Assembly (NCBI GenBank): GCA_950295325.1
Contig: OX485806.1
Coordinates: forward strand, 35,214,001 to 35,278,000
DNA from: Polytrichum commune
Lineage: Eukaryota; Streptophyta; Polytrichopsida; Polytrichales; Polytrichaceae
Length of the DNA: 64,000 nucleotides
Direction of reading: 5' to 3'
How positions within the stretch are numbered: position 1 is the first letter of the stretch; the number at the start of each line of letters is the position of its first letter. Of the stretch, positions 25,991-37,374 are shown piece after piece. Under the pieces are notes generated by a model. The model saw only the letters and a list, made by a program, of their open reading frames with translations, ran no database searches and was not told the origin of the DNA. A program made the position numbers and the translations under genes.

Positions 25991-26789
25991 CAAGACTTTC
26001 ATTCGCTATGTGAACAAAGTTGACCTCCTGGATGCTTCAGAAATAGAAGGCAGTTGTGTGCACAAAGTTTGGGTTTTGACATATTTCCAGCTTTCCTTTG
26101 TATTGAAATTTACTGATGATATATTGAATTGCCACCAACCAGTACACTTGATATTTGAAGACAGACTAGGGCTAGATTTTCTCTGTAGGTCAAAGTTAAT
26201 GCTTCTGGCACAGCAGTAACGCCTGCTCGGGCCTCCTTGTCCAAAAACTGGGAAGTGGTTACAATCCTCCCTTGAAAGATATCTGAAATAGGCTACCTCA
26301 GAAGAGCCTTGAAAGAAAAAGAAAAAAAATCTCAGAGCCTGAAGAACTAAGAGGCTGACAACTCAACCCAAAGAAAGGTCTCTCATATTTCATAGGAGTT
26401 TGAATTTCCATTTTAAATCTATCCAAATTTACAGATGAAGTTATCCATCTCCGCATGTCAAATAGTGTGAGCAGAGGAAAATTCCAAAAAACTTCTGATC
26501 AATCATTCATTGCAATCAATTAAGCATCTGGTCAGAGGCCATGTACCAGTGCAAACCCAGTATATGCACCCCAAAACCATCAAAATGGGTTCCTACGTAC
26601 TTTACATCTATGCACCATCTGTGAATCTGCTCTAAAACATTTGGGCGATCACAATGTGCTCGAGGAGCTATGGCATCCATCTATAAGCCAAAAAAACTAT
26701 CAAGTGATATTAGGATTTTTGTAAGAGAGCTAGCCTCTTCATACATGGAGCTCAAGACATATACTGACTAAGCCCTTACACCACAGAAA
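25991..26789. other. Intergenic between convergent genes
   Basis: Sequence between the 3' ends of the LanC-like gene (+) and the unidentified tail-anchored gene (-). It likely holds both 3' UTRs. No other gene is seen. Confidence 0.5.
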
Positions 26790-29700
26790 TTAACTGAAAG
26801 GTAATGTAGGTTCTGGCATCTTATCCAACATGTATGTCAAGCCTCCAGCAAATGCAAAGACAAAGATGAACATCAAGATCACTTTTCCAACATATGCAGG
26901 TGAGCACTCTTGAGAGCCCCCTTCAGGCAACTTACCTCCAGGGTATAGGTCTTCCCAATTCTGTTAAGAAAATACCCAATCTCACTCCATTACAATGGCA
27001 TCCTCATATATATTCATTCTTGTTCTTTGCACAATTAGGGTCCGGCTACATCAAGTGGTAAGTCAAACACAATGTTAGAGAATTACAAACATACAACTCA
27101 TCCACACCTAAAATTGGAGGTACTATTGAATCTTAAGTGGCATATGTGTCACTTGATGTTAAGCAAAGTGGTCCCATAGTGCTAAGTAATCATTAGCTCG
27201 TACTGTTCAGTCTCAAGTTTTAGCTCAAAATGAGGTGGTATTTAACATGTCCAAAAAAGGACTAATTAGGTCCATGTTAAGTCTACATGGCACATAGGAA
27301 TGTTATAATAATAATAGCACAGGTGCTAGTAATGATAATTGTGCCATTTTCAATTGGTGTTAAGCCCTCAATATAATGGACAGTTACAGTAACACTTATT
27401 TCAAACCAGGACGTGGACATGCACAAACAAGAAGCATAAGATCATCTGTACCTTAACACCGAAGTATTGCATAGGATCCAAATCTTCCAACTTCTTCGGC
27501 TTAAACTTGGTGGATTTTTTTTGCTCAGTGTTTGTTGCCTCTGATTACACAAAACAATTCATAAATATTGAGCATACTGATTATTTCACGTCAATAAAGA
27601 AGGTTGGGAAGAAAATATTGTCAAAACCACACATTTAACTCAACAAACTAGTGCCTGTAGATTCAGGCAAAAGCAAGGTATATGGCCAGGGTCAATTTGT
27701 CCTGGGAGACCCTCTTATGCTCATATATGTGCTTACGAATGAATTTTCAGTACACCCATAATGGGCCATGGGCCCTTGCTAATTAGACCGAATGTCCATT
27801 CATGATTATCAGTATAAGTACCCAATAATCTTGCAAACCAGGTCCAGTTGATATCAACTTTGAAGAAAGTAATAAGTTCACATGGCAGAGAAAATGCATA
27901 AGAAAACATTGGCCACCTAATGAACATTCCAGCCTAGATTTGTTGTTTGAATCTAGAGGCTACGAGCACTTTCCTTTAACCATGAGCAATAAAAAATTTA
28001 CAATATCACCATTACGAAATTTCTCACAAAGTGATTGTAACCAGTTAGTCATTGTCACCAGTTAGTCATTCTCATTTTCTTGGCTAACCCCTAAGCGTCC
28101 CAGAGGCCCTATCTGGGCCTTTCCATGCACAAATACGTGCATTTGAGCTACATATTTCCTTTTTAGATAAAAGTGTCAAAATGATCCTATCTAAAACCAT
28201 TTCAATTACAATTCCTGAGACCCCTTATACGGAAATATATAATTAGAATATTGATCATCACTGTCACATATGAGAAATATTTTTATGTCTCCTTCATACA
28301 AGATAAATATACAAATATGATTAAAAATACTTGGTGAGGACTATGAAGAGTTTGTGTATATGGGTCGTACAAAGTAGCAAAGCTGCAGGTTAAGTAAATT
28401 TAAGAAAATCAATGAAGTCAAGGAACTCACCTAAACCAATGGGAGCCCAAGGGGCTTCTCCAGCAGGATGCAATGAATTAAAAGCCTTTGCTGCACCTTC
28501 TTTGATTGTGTCCTTCAATTTATCAATTGGGTCCACCTCCCTTTGCACCGGGTTCCTTCTCTGAATTGGAACAACAGCTGGCAGTGTCCAAATTATAGAT
28601 TCAGCCATATTTTCAAATGAGACTTAATACAAGTGATTGTTTCAATCTGTAGAGGAGTAATTGTAGATGGTCGCGACCAATATTGGACTGGTATATAGGT
28701 GAATGCATGGTATCAATACACAATATTTATTATGGTGTCGAAGAGCCTACCCGACCACTGTCAGATGTTGATACTTGGTGCATATCACAAGATGAGAGAA
28801 TCTTTGTAGAACTGGATCATTTTTGGGGTCAATACCAACCTAATACCATATTCAAAATAGGGTGATTTTACCTAGATATGCAGGTTAATGCATGGTGTTT
28901 AGACCCAAAGGGCATCAATAACAAAATTATCCTCAAATACCCATACCCTACCGATATGAGATGGAAAATGCTCTCAAAGTGTTGTGTGCTTTGGTGCATC
29001 TTACAAGAAGCAGAAGGCACACCTCTTGAGCATTGGCTAAATGGCATAAATGTCACGCGCTATGCCTTTTGCGCCGTTTGAAGTATCCTCCTTTGGGCTC
29101 TATGTAAAGAAGGCAGTATGGCATAAGAACCACCCTTTTTTGCAAATCTTCGCAACAGTTTGTTTTTTCAACCCTAAAGGACTTCACATAGAATGTATCG
29201 GCCCTTGTGACCTTGAAATGACACATCAGCATGGGGCGCTGTCTTCACCTGCAGCTCATGACAGAAAAGATCTGCAGCTGATGGCAGAAGGATTTTTTGT
29301 GCGGCACATTATTAATAATAGGTTTTAAACTCAACTACACACACCGCTAAGAAAAAACATAGCATACCTTCTCGTAATGTCTTCAATGTCCACGAATTGT
29401 CGTAAAGGACAAGTTCCACGTCATCACCAAACTCTATGCATGGTTCACCTTCTTTGCAAGCCACTATGCACGTGACCGGCATCGCGGGGTCTCTGAGCTG
29501 GCAATTGAACCTATCAACTGCAAATTTGGCTTTTGTCCCTCTTGCAAATCGCTTCTTGGACCCATCTGGACCTACAACATCCACAAACTGCAAAACACAT
29601 TGGCTATCAACCTATGATCCACATGAAAAAATGACCCTCCCAGGTAGAAATTACAACTTGATAATCTGTACAATACAGTAGAGAATAGTGAAGGTATAAG

Positions 29701-32265
29701 CGGATGACTCACGCATAAAGAACTTTGTTGAGGCGGCTTCTCCTTTTCAGACATATTGTTCCCTGACGTAGCCTGAGAAAACAAAAAGTTAGAACAAGCA
29801 CAAAGATGTAAACTAACATTCTCTTTGTAGGCTTGAAACTCTAAATTTCCTAGTCACTATTCTCCTTATTCACTTCCTTTTCTTAGGGATGAGCTGGGAC
29901 TCCACATTCTTAAGCCTTGCAACGAAATTCCCTTTCAAGCGTGCACCTATTTTTCAATCCAGAAAACCTAAGAATTAGGGGCACTTCACACTAGAGCTAG
30001 ACGACCCATGACCATTAAAATCTAAAATCTCTCAATGGTGGAAAATGTCAAGACCATCCCACTTCAATCTACACTAGAGCTTGAGAGCCCAAGGGACCAA
30101 GGGACCAAGGAAGTTTGAATAAATGACCAAACCTGCGTGGAATCCCGCATGGCATGCAATAATAATGTCTAACAGTCTACTGGATTTTGTGTCAAGCCCA
30201 CCTCAAAGGGTTGGGTCTCCCAGAAAACCAGGAGACCATGACACTTCAAAATTTCAGCCCAACCCTTGATTCATTATTAACTTATTGTGTAGAAGGGCCA
30301 GGCTGAGTAGGATGGTTATGAAATAGCATTTGTTTCAGACCCCAGTCGCGTATGTCCTTACACTACACTTTAAGGCCCGTGATAACACAAAATTAAAGTC
30401 CAATCTCCATAGTACAGCCTTCGGAAGAGCTTCAAGGACCCTCACAATTTCATAGTCACGGCCCTTGGCCATAAGTGTAAAATGGCCCTTATTCTATTTT
30501 CATTTGCACCCGGAGACTACATACGTTACTTAAGAATGTAATAAAACCAAAAATGTTGGATAGATTTTGTACATTTTCCATTCTATCATACTTATTGACC
30601 GGGCCACATTTACAATATCTCAATATTTTGCACGTCAAAGTACTCACTAACACTCTCAAGCTGTGTGTATCTCCTGCTGCCTTGATATTCACATCTGCTG
30701 GGTCCTGGAAAACATATCAAGCTCATGCTATTCAACAATTTTTACCTAAAAAGACCTTGCATTTATGTTCTGAACCACAGCTACATATTTGACTGCAACA
30801 TGATGTCGTGTAACTGAGTGAAGTTACTCAGAGAGATACAAACAAGCGTTGTATCCCTATTTCATAGGAATGAGAGAAGCCCAATCCTTCCATGGAAGTA
30901 TATATACTTGTAAGTATCAATGTTAAAACATCAACACTTACAGATAAAGGTAACCAGAAAAACCATCATGTGAGATCAAGATAGATAGTTAATCCAAAGC
31001 TTTTAGGGTTACAGACTCATCACAATGCAATCAAAAGGAAGCAATCAGAAACTAGATGAAATAGAAAACAAATCAAGCGTGCAGCAATTGCCAATTGGTA
31101 GCAAGCCATTTTAAGGAGGGGCCATCTTCCACAACAATCTATCTGCATGGAAGAAAAGCCACCTTCCACAACATATATCCCCACTCAGAATGGATCCCTC
31201 TATTGAATACTCAAACAAAGTGATTTATAATATAGCATGTGTACTAAGACCTCAATTTCATCCACATTGCATAGACATGTATACCAAGACCTTGCAAAGG
31301 AGTATCTTAATTTGAATCACATCTATGCCTGCCCTATGTCTTTCTCTTGCATGTCACCTTTCCATGAAGGAAGGGGCTTAGCGACAAATACTTTCTGTTT
31401 TGAACACTTGTAAACTTGCACTGGGCAAAGCAATACACACATTTTTCCATATGACAATAAATTTGGGGTTATTTCCGTACCCAAAACTATAATCAATCGC
31501 AAAGAAACCCCACTTCACAATACAACCAGTGAAGGTCCTTAGACTCACTGACAACCTAAAGTAGTACCCAACTACATACTTAATCCTGGGAATACGGTAA
31601 CCAACAATTTTTCACAGTTTGATGGAAAAAAATTGGTAGGAAGGAGGACACCATAACAAAATGTATTTCATTATGTTCCACATAAGCACGATTCTCTTGA
31701 TCATGCTGGAAACTGTGTGAAAATTTGGTATAAAAATCTGTGACTAGGGGAAAATATGTGCAATTTCGAAGACTGACTAAGGTAACAACCTCGTGCATCA
31801 TTATAAGCCTCAAGTAACCATCCACATAGGGGAAAAAAACTTGATCAAGAAGGCTAACATCATTGCCATTACATAATACGGTTCTCTGTTTCTCCTTTCT
31901 CCTTAGAAACAGGTAATACAAATTCCTTCATCCGGATATGATGCTCCGCATGCCCAATTTCCTCAGAAGCTACATGAATGAATGTAAGTTTTAGGACCCA
32001 CCGATACAAATAAATATATAAAATCGTTAACCTCTCAACATTTGTCTCCCTTCTGGATTCCTCACACTCGCTATTCAAGCCGTTAAATCTAAGAGTTCTT
32101 GCATCGCACACGACAAACAAGGCCAAACCCTGAATGTGAGTTTGGTGAAAGAAATCATGGAAACCCAAAAACAAAAAGGTGTGACTGTACAAGGTTTCCG
32201 TCGTTTATGATCTGCGGGGTATTTGTTGTTGTTGTTTCCTCTTCTCTAATTTCGGCGGCCTCCAT
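26790..32265 (-). CDS. Unidentified seven-exon protein with C-terminal membrane anchor, 287 aa
   Basis: Exons on the - strand: 32265-32191, 30704-30648, 29772-29713, 29587-29368, 28622-28431, 27540-27452, 26960-26790. All introns are GT-AG and the phases join (0,0,0,1,1,0); 864 nt in total. The first exon (MEAAEIREEETTTTNTPQ) is the least certain: it was chosen for phase and an upstream in-frame TGA. Residues 1-64 look disordered. Residues 65-138 form a compact, Cys-containing segment starting FVDVVGPDGSKKRFARGTKA, with NCQL, VTCIVACKEGEPCIEFGDD and LYDNSWTLKTLREV. Next come MAESIIWTLPAVVPIQRR, an acidic/lysine linker and the WAPIGLE and YFGVKNWEDLYPGGKLPEGG motifs. One hydrophobic helix, about residues 254-275 (KVILMFIFVFAFAGG), is followed by an 11-residue tail (DKMPEPTLPFS), typical of tail-anchored proteins. 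I do not recognise the family. Convergent with the LanC-like gene, stop codons 1.24 kb apart. Confidence 0.8.
29977..30489. mobile_element. hAT-like non-autonomous repeat within an intron
   Basis: This is the second copy of the family also seen at 6974-7312 and 46964-47470. It starts AGGGGCACTTCACACTAGAG and contains CATGACCATT, AGGAGACCATG.CACT, TGAAATAGCATTTG.TT and GTCGCGTATG. It ends ...TCACAATTTCATAGTCACGG...CCTT... with an inverted end, AAATGGCCCTT. It sits in the intron between the second and third exons of the tail-anchored-protein gene. Confidence 0.65.
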
Positions 32266-35200
32266 AGCTCCTTGCCAAGATCTCCTTCACTTCTCTTCGC
32301 TTCGCTCCTCTTCCCGCATCAAATCTCACACTTAAAACTTACACACACAAAACATACTTACACACAAACTTCCTTCTGAAAGTGATCATTCAGTGAAGAC
32401 CTTCATCACTAATTAAGTTACACCCATTTCAATCATTCCAATTCTGGCAACAATCATACTTACACTTAGGTGAAGTGATTTCCTATACAAGGCGCGTGAG
32501 GCTTGCCTAAGTGAGTGACATGTGGCGGCCGAACAAGCGACATGTGGCGACCTGCCTACGATTTACTAACCCACCCATCTACATAGGTTACCATCAATTC
32601 CCTTGGCTTTCTTTCGCTTCCTCAAATCAAACCTCACCCTCTAACTTACACACACACAGCTGCCATTAATCATATGAAGAGAGCAATTTTCTTTTCATAA
32701 GCAGTTGTTGGAGCTAAAGGAGGTAACTTAGATTTAACCTAAACATGAATCCTTCGAGCTCAATACCCAAGCATTCTTCAATCCATATAAGTGGGGTTGC
32801 ATCCTGAGTAAAGTAATGCACACTCAAACTTCTTGAATTAGCAGTCTTTGAGTACAACCTTGTTTCTAGCTACCTACATAACCACTTTTATGAAAACTAT
32901 ATGTTTTGAGTTGCAATCAGGCCAATACATAATGGGTCCAGAATTAAATTAATTTATACAACAAGTTGATTACTTCGGGTGAGAGACATGTGTGGTACTT
33001 ACCGAGTTATCAACCTACCCACCTACCCATTGACCAAACCTACTTACCTTGCATGGGTGCTTAGACCAAGCTAAAATATAAGTGAGATATGTTGTGCAAG
33101 TAAGGCACACAACATATTACAAACTTGTCAAAATTGTCTAGATACTTATTAGTCTGCAATCTTCCTCATTTTGAAATATGTATGACATAAGTGTCATGTG
33201 CTAATACAACAACAACCAAACTAATATTAACCTCTAAAAACCTAGGGGTTTCAACTTGTTTGAAAGATAACTTGTTATGAAAATATGGTTGAAGAGCCTA
33301 TCTCAAGTTTGCATACAAGAGAAAGTTGTAGAGAGTGAATTTTGTACCACATCCAAATGGTCGGAATAAGGATCAGTTTCCTTGATCTGCACCAAAACAT
33401 TTTGTGGACATGAAGTAATATCAATTCAATTCCAATTATTTCTTGCTAGTGAAAGAAACATAATGGATGCAAGTGATTTGCAAGTGAGAGGTTACAGGTG
33501 AAAGATCAATAACATTATTTAAATGCATTGAATTTCCTCTTTGGATGGATGCCTTGGATGTGATTGTGAGTGTTAAGCATCACTATTGACCTTTTACCCA
33601 TGCTTTCACAAATGAGATTCAACTTTAGATGTATTAAAGTTTGCTATGTATATTTAGTTTGAAAACTTCAAACTTGTGACATTAGAATTATGGTGACTTA
33701 CCATAAGTCATTCTAAATATCATATTTGTGTATAATTAGTGTGACTAAGATACTACTTTTTATTTTATATGGAATACACATATTAGGTTAGAATTTCAAT
33801 TATAAATAATATAAAATGAAAATTCTCTCAATTTGTGATGATTATATCAACCAAATTACCACAACATACTATCAATATTGAAAATTGGGCATTGGTCATT
33901 TTTTTTCTAACATGATCAATGCCCCCTTCCCACTTGACCCTTGCTATGATATAATTTATTATGTAATACTTGCCTCAAAAAGCTTTGGCTTTGGGGTCAT
34001 GTTTACATGGGGGAGGGTCAACTACATGGTTTTTGCTCACCAAAGTTGGGTAATGAACCTCAATTTTCACACACACTATTACGTGGTTACTAGTGGGGAT
34101 TTACTAGAAGTCTTCCATCCACACATGTCTTATTTAAGCAATAATGGTTGCAAATTCAGATAACCTACTCCAAAACACTTCTTTCTTGGTTTCTTCACTG
34201 CATGTCTTCGTGCACCAAGAGGGAATGCTAAATTTCAAGCAACACACACATTATTTGTGACGGCTTCACGTAAGTATTCTTACTCTCTCACACATTTTCC
34301 TAGTGTATGTGGTTTTGTATTTCATCATTCATGTCATCCTCACTATAATCACAACAAATTGTTGCCATATTAGAAAATGTGATTGCCGTTCAAATATGCT
34401 CCGTTATGCATTCAATTCACATGGGTTTTTATTTCATGTTGATTCCAACATTGAAAATTCTTTTATCGTTGATGTACAGGAAACGATGTTCAATTACCAT
34501 GTTCCAAGCTTCGGAGTTTAATCACCACACAAACCATCTAGGCAACCTACTGCTCCTGTCAAGGTAGAATGTAGATTGTCTTGCCAAAAAACCATCAAAC
34601 CCAAGCATCTTATCTTCCTATGAAGCCCCATAAGCTTTATTAATTCCATTTCATAATTCCAGTTTGTATGTGAGTTATGTGGCTATATGTTGTTCTAATT
34701 TGGGAGACAGAGCAAAAACCCTTAATCAAATACCTATAAAATTATTTGTTTGTCATGTTGTGTTAGCATCAAATAATAATTACTACAAACACAGTTCTAC
34801 AACATTTTGGCCTAGCTCTTCAAATTTTGATTAACTACTCCACTATCAACAATGAACACAATTGGCAGACTATTCCGCTGTACTTAGTAAGGGAATTGGT
34901 CATATAAAGCATATGGAGCTGACAATATCTAAATTTGAGGAAGTCTTGCATGATTTGCTAGCAACTTCTATTGGTTTCTTGATACATTTGCAATTCAACA
35001 CAATTTATGACAAGTCTAGTTGTTGGATGCAAGAGAGAAATCAACCAAAACTAATTGAACAACATCCGCATACTTTATTGAAGACCCCTTATAGAAACCA
35101 CACATTAAATTTGCTATGTATTGCCCAATTAGTAATTTATCATAATCATATCACAAAGTGATGCATTAGTCTCCTTTGAAAATTTTACCGCACTTAAAAG

Positions 35201-35680
35201 TTGTAGGTTATGCATGTGCAAGTGAATTGACAGATTTGGTTCTAAAATATATATATATGAACCACTAAAATTGACGTCGGATTTTTTGTGTACTTATTGA
35301 TCTACAATGTTCTTCATTGTCTCAGTTTTTTATGTTTTTGCCTATGTTTTAAATATCAAATGTTATTTCAACTCACTCATTCAAATCTTTCCAGTGCATG
35401 TAACAAACTCTTCCTATTGTGCAATCATGTTAACAGTCCGGGAGCATGAAAATTTCTTACAAATTGTGACTTCTCTCCTACTGATTTTGTTCAATATTGG
35501 AGAGACGTTCAACAAATTGTTGCAGTAGATTCCAAAGGATGAAGAAAATCCAATGCCCAAACCAATACTTCAATAGGCAAGGGTTGGTGTTCATGATGTG
35601 AATATTGCGGTTGTAGTTGTATAGTGTTGCTTCTAGCTTTCCACTTCATTGCGCTTCAACAATTATGACCTTGGCTATTA
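32266..35680. other. Intergenic; probable promoter of the - strand gene at its left edge
   Basis: The first few hundred bases upstream of the - strand gene are CT/AC-rich. The TCTAACTTACACACACACA-like stretch near 32330 recurs near 32640. Two 22-bp-spaced copies of GYGACATGTGGCG lie at 32515-32552. The remainder is AT-rich with no recognisable gene. Confidence 0.45.
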
Positions 35681-35689
35681 GATGAAGCC

Positions 35690-36720
35690 TCATTCAACCA
35701 TTTGGTTTAGTCATTTCATGATAAAGGAGTATGATAATGAATGTTGGATTACCTTGTTTAGGATGACGTAAGATCATGTTTTAAATCTCGTAGCATTGTT
35801 GAGGTCGCTCATACAAGGTGCATCTAAGCAATCCATGTAGTAGTGAAGGTGACTTGCACCTTGCTCAAGTTGGCACGTGGTCCAACTATGCAATTGGCTC
35901 GAGTCGTTGTTCAAAGTGTAAGTACAATTTCAGTTGTAGTCCATAATATATGTCGTGTAATTAACCTTGCATTACGACATGAAATTAATTGGTCAACTAG
36001 ACAATGATTGATAAATAAGCAACTTCAATTTCAATGATTGTGTGTACCTCTAGGAGTTGTAGGTGCTATTGATAGCACCCACATTCACATCACTAATCCT
36101 ATAATCGGATTGGAGGGTTACCCCTATTTCAATACCCATAACTATTCTTTGATTGTCATGCAATTGTTGATAACAAAAATAATTTATTGACCGCTTCCCT
36201 CAAATGTCTAGGAGCACCAATGATGCTATAATGCTACAAAGATATTCTTTGTGTTATCTTGCTTACCATGATAGATTGTTTGATTGCAACCTGGGAATTG
36301 AAGGATTTTTGCTATATTTGCTTGGGGATTTAGGCTTACCCCTTCTTCCTTGGTTGATGGTCCCCCATTGTTCTCTGAATCCAGCTATATTGGAAACGGT
36401 CTATAACCAAACTATATGTAGAGGTAGGTACGTGGTTGAAATGTCTTTGGTATATTTAAAAAAAGCTAGACACAAGTTTTTGGACAAAACTGATATGAAT
36501 GTAAAAAATCTCCCTGGTATTCTTGTTGGATGTGATATTCTCCATAATGTGCTTCCAAGCCAAGGCAAGAACGATGTTCAATTACTTGACATCATCAACA
36601 ATCATGAAACCGGTGAGGGTGAATTAGATGATGATGAAGGCAAAGTGTTTCATAGATCAACAAGGATCCTCAAGTCTGGAATGACCGTTATATGGAAGAA
36701 AGTTTGCATTGCTCACTTGG
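35690..36720 (+). pseudogene. PIF/Harbinger nuclease (HARBI1-like) relic
   Basis: The order is that of plant Harbinger nucleases: a degraded N-terminal W.TLFRMT segment near 35740, then helix-turn-helix remnants (LARGPTMQLARVVVQS, about 35870). The DDE region follows: GAIDSTHIHI with the first Asp at 36071-36073, SRSTNDA with the second Asp at 36222-36224, LGDLGLPLLPWLMVPH, and RGRYVVEM with the Glu at 36438-36440. The terminal ILVGCDILHNVL is also present. The two Asp codons are in different frames, so there is at least one frameshift, and further stops lie upstream. The second half (36204-36824) is still open. No terminal repeats were identified. Confidence 0.88.
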
Positions 36721-36988
36721 TATTTTCCTCAGTGCACAGCGTGGTGTTTAGCTTTCACAAAGTAAAGCCTAGTTTTTTACGTGTTGTGGTATTTACTTTT
36801 CAAAGCTATTCTAGTGAAGTTTAATAAGGAAATTGCTATCAAGGTGTGATATTGGAAAACTTGGTAATTAATTAGAGTGCATAGTAAGGTATGAGAAGTG
36901 GTGCTAAGAGTGTCCGTTTAAGACCCCCTTACCTCAGGTATGAGTGGCCCTGCCCTAAACTTGAGGTTGAATTCCTGCCATGTCAAAT

Positions 36989-37039
36989 GCCACGTCACCC
37001 CATTGTTGTAGAGCCAGGTGCCGGAGCTGCAACGTGGCC
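36989..37039 (+). promoter_or_regulatory. ACGT-core motifs upstream of the DCC-family gene
   Basis: GCCACGTCA (36989-36997) and AACGTGGCC (37031-37039) lie 330-390 bp upstream of the start codon in a locally GC-rich stretch. ACGT-core boxes of this kind bind plant bZIP factors. Their role here is inferred from position only. Confidence 0.35.
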
Positions 37040-37374
37040 ATACTCCTGCCCACTGGCGCCATCCGTCCATCCGTCCGTCCTTCGGAAATCAAAACCCCCC
37101 AAAAATTCAAAACTGCAAAATACCACATGGCATTCAAGCACTTGATAGCTTCCAATCTTCCTTTGAAGTACCCATATTCATCCGCGCACATTTTCTGATC
37201 GCAATAATTAGGGAGAACTTAGTAACAGCGAAGCCTATTCGAAATCTGCTTAGCATTTCCAATTTGCAGCTCAAATTCTAGGATTTCAGTGTTGCCTGGA
37301 GTCGGGAGCTATCTTGGGGATTTGTTCCTGCCTTGAAGATTTGACCTTTTTTGAGCTGACCCATAATCAATTTA

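Noticed and set aside
31580-32192. Two overlapping - strand frames of 107-113 codons
   Set aside because: No family resemblance. They fall in the first intron of the unidentified gene model, and a donor-acceptor reading of them does not keep phase with the later exons.
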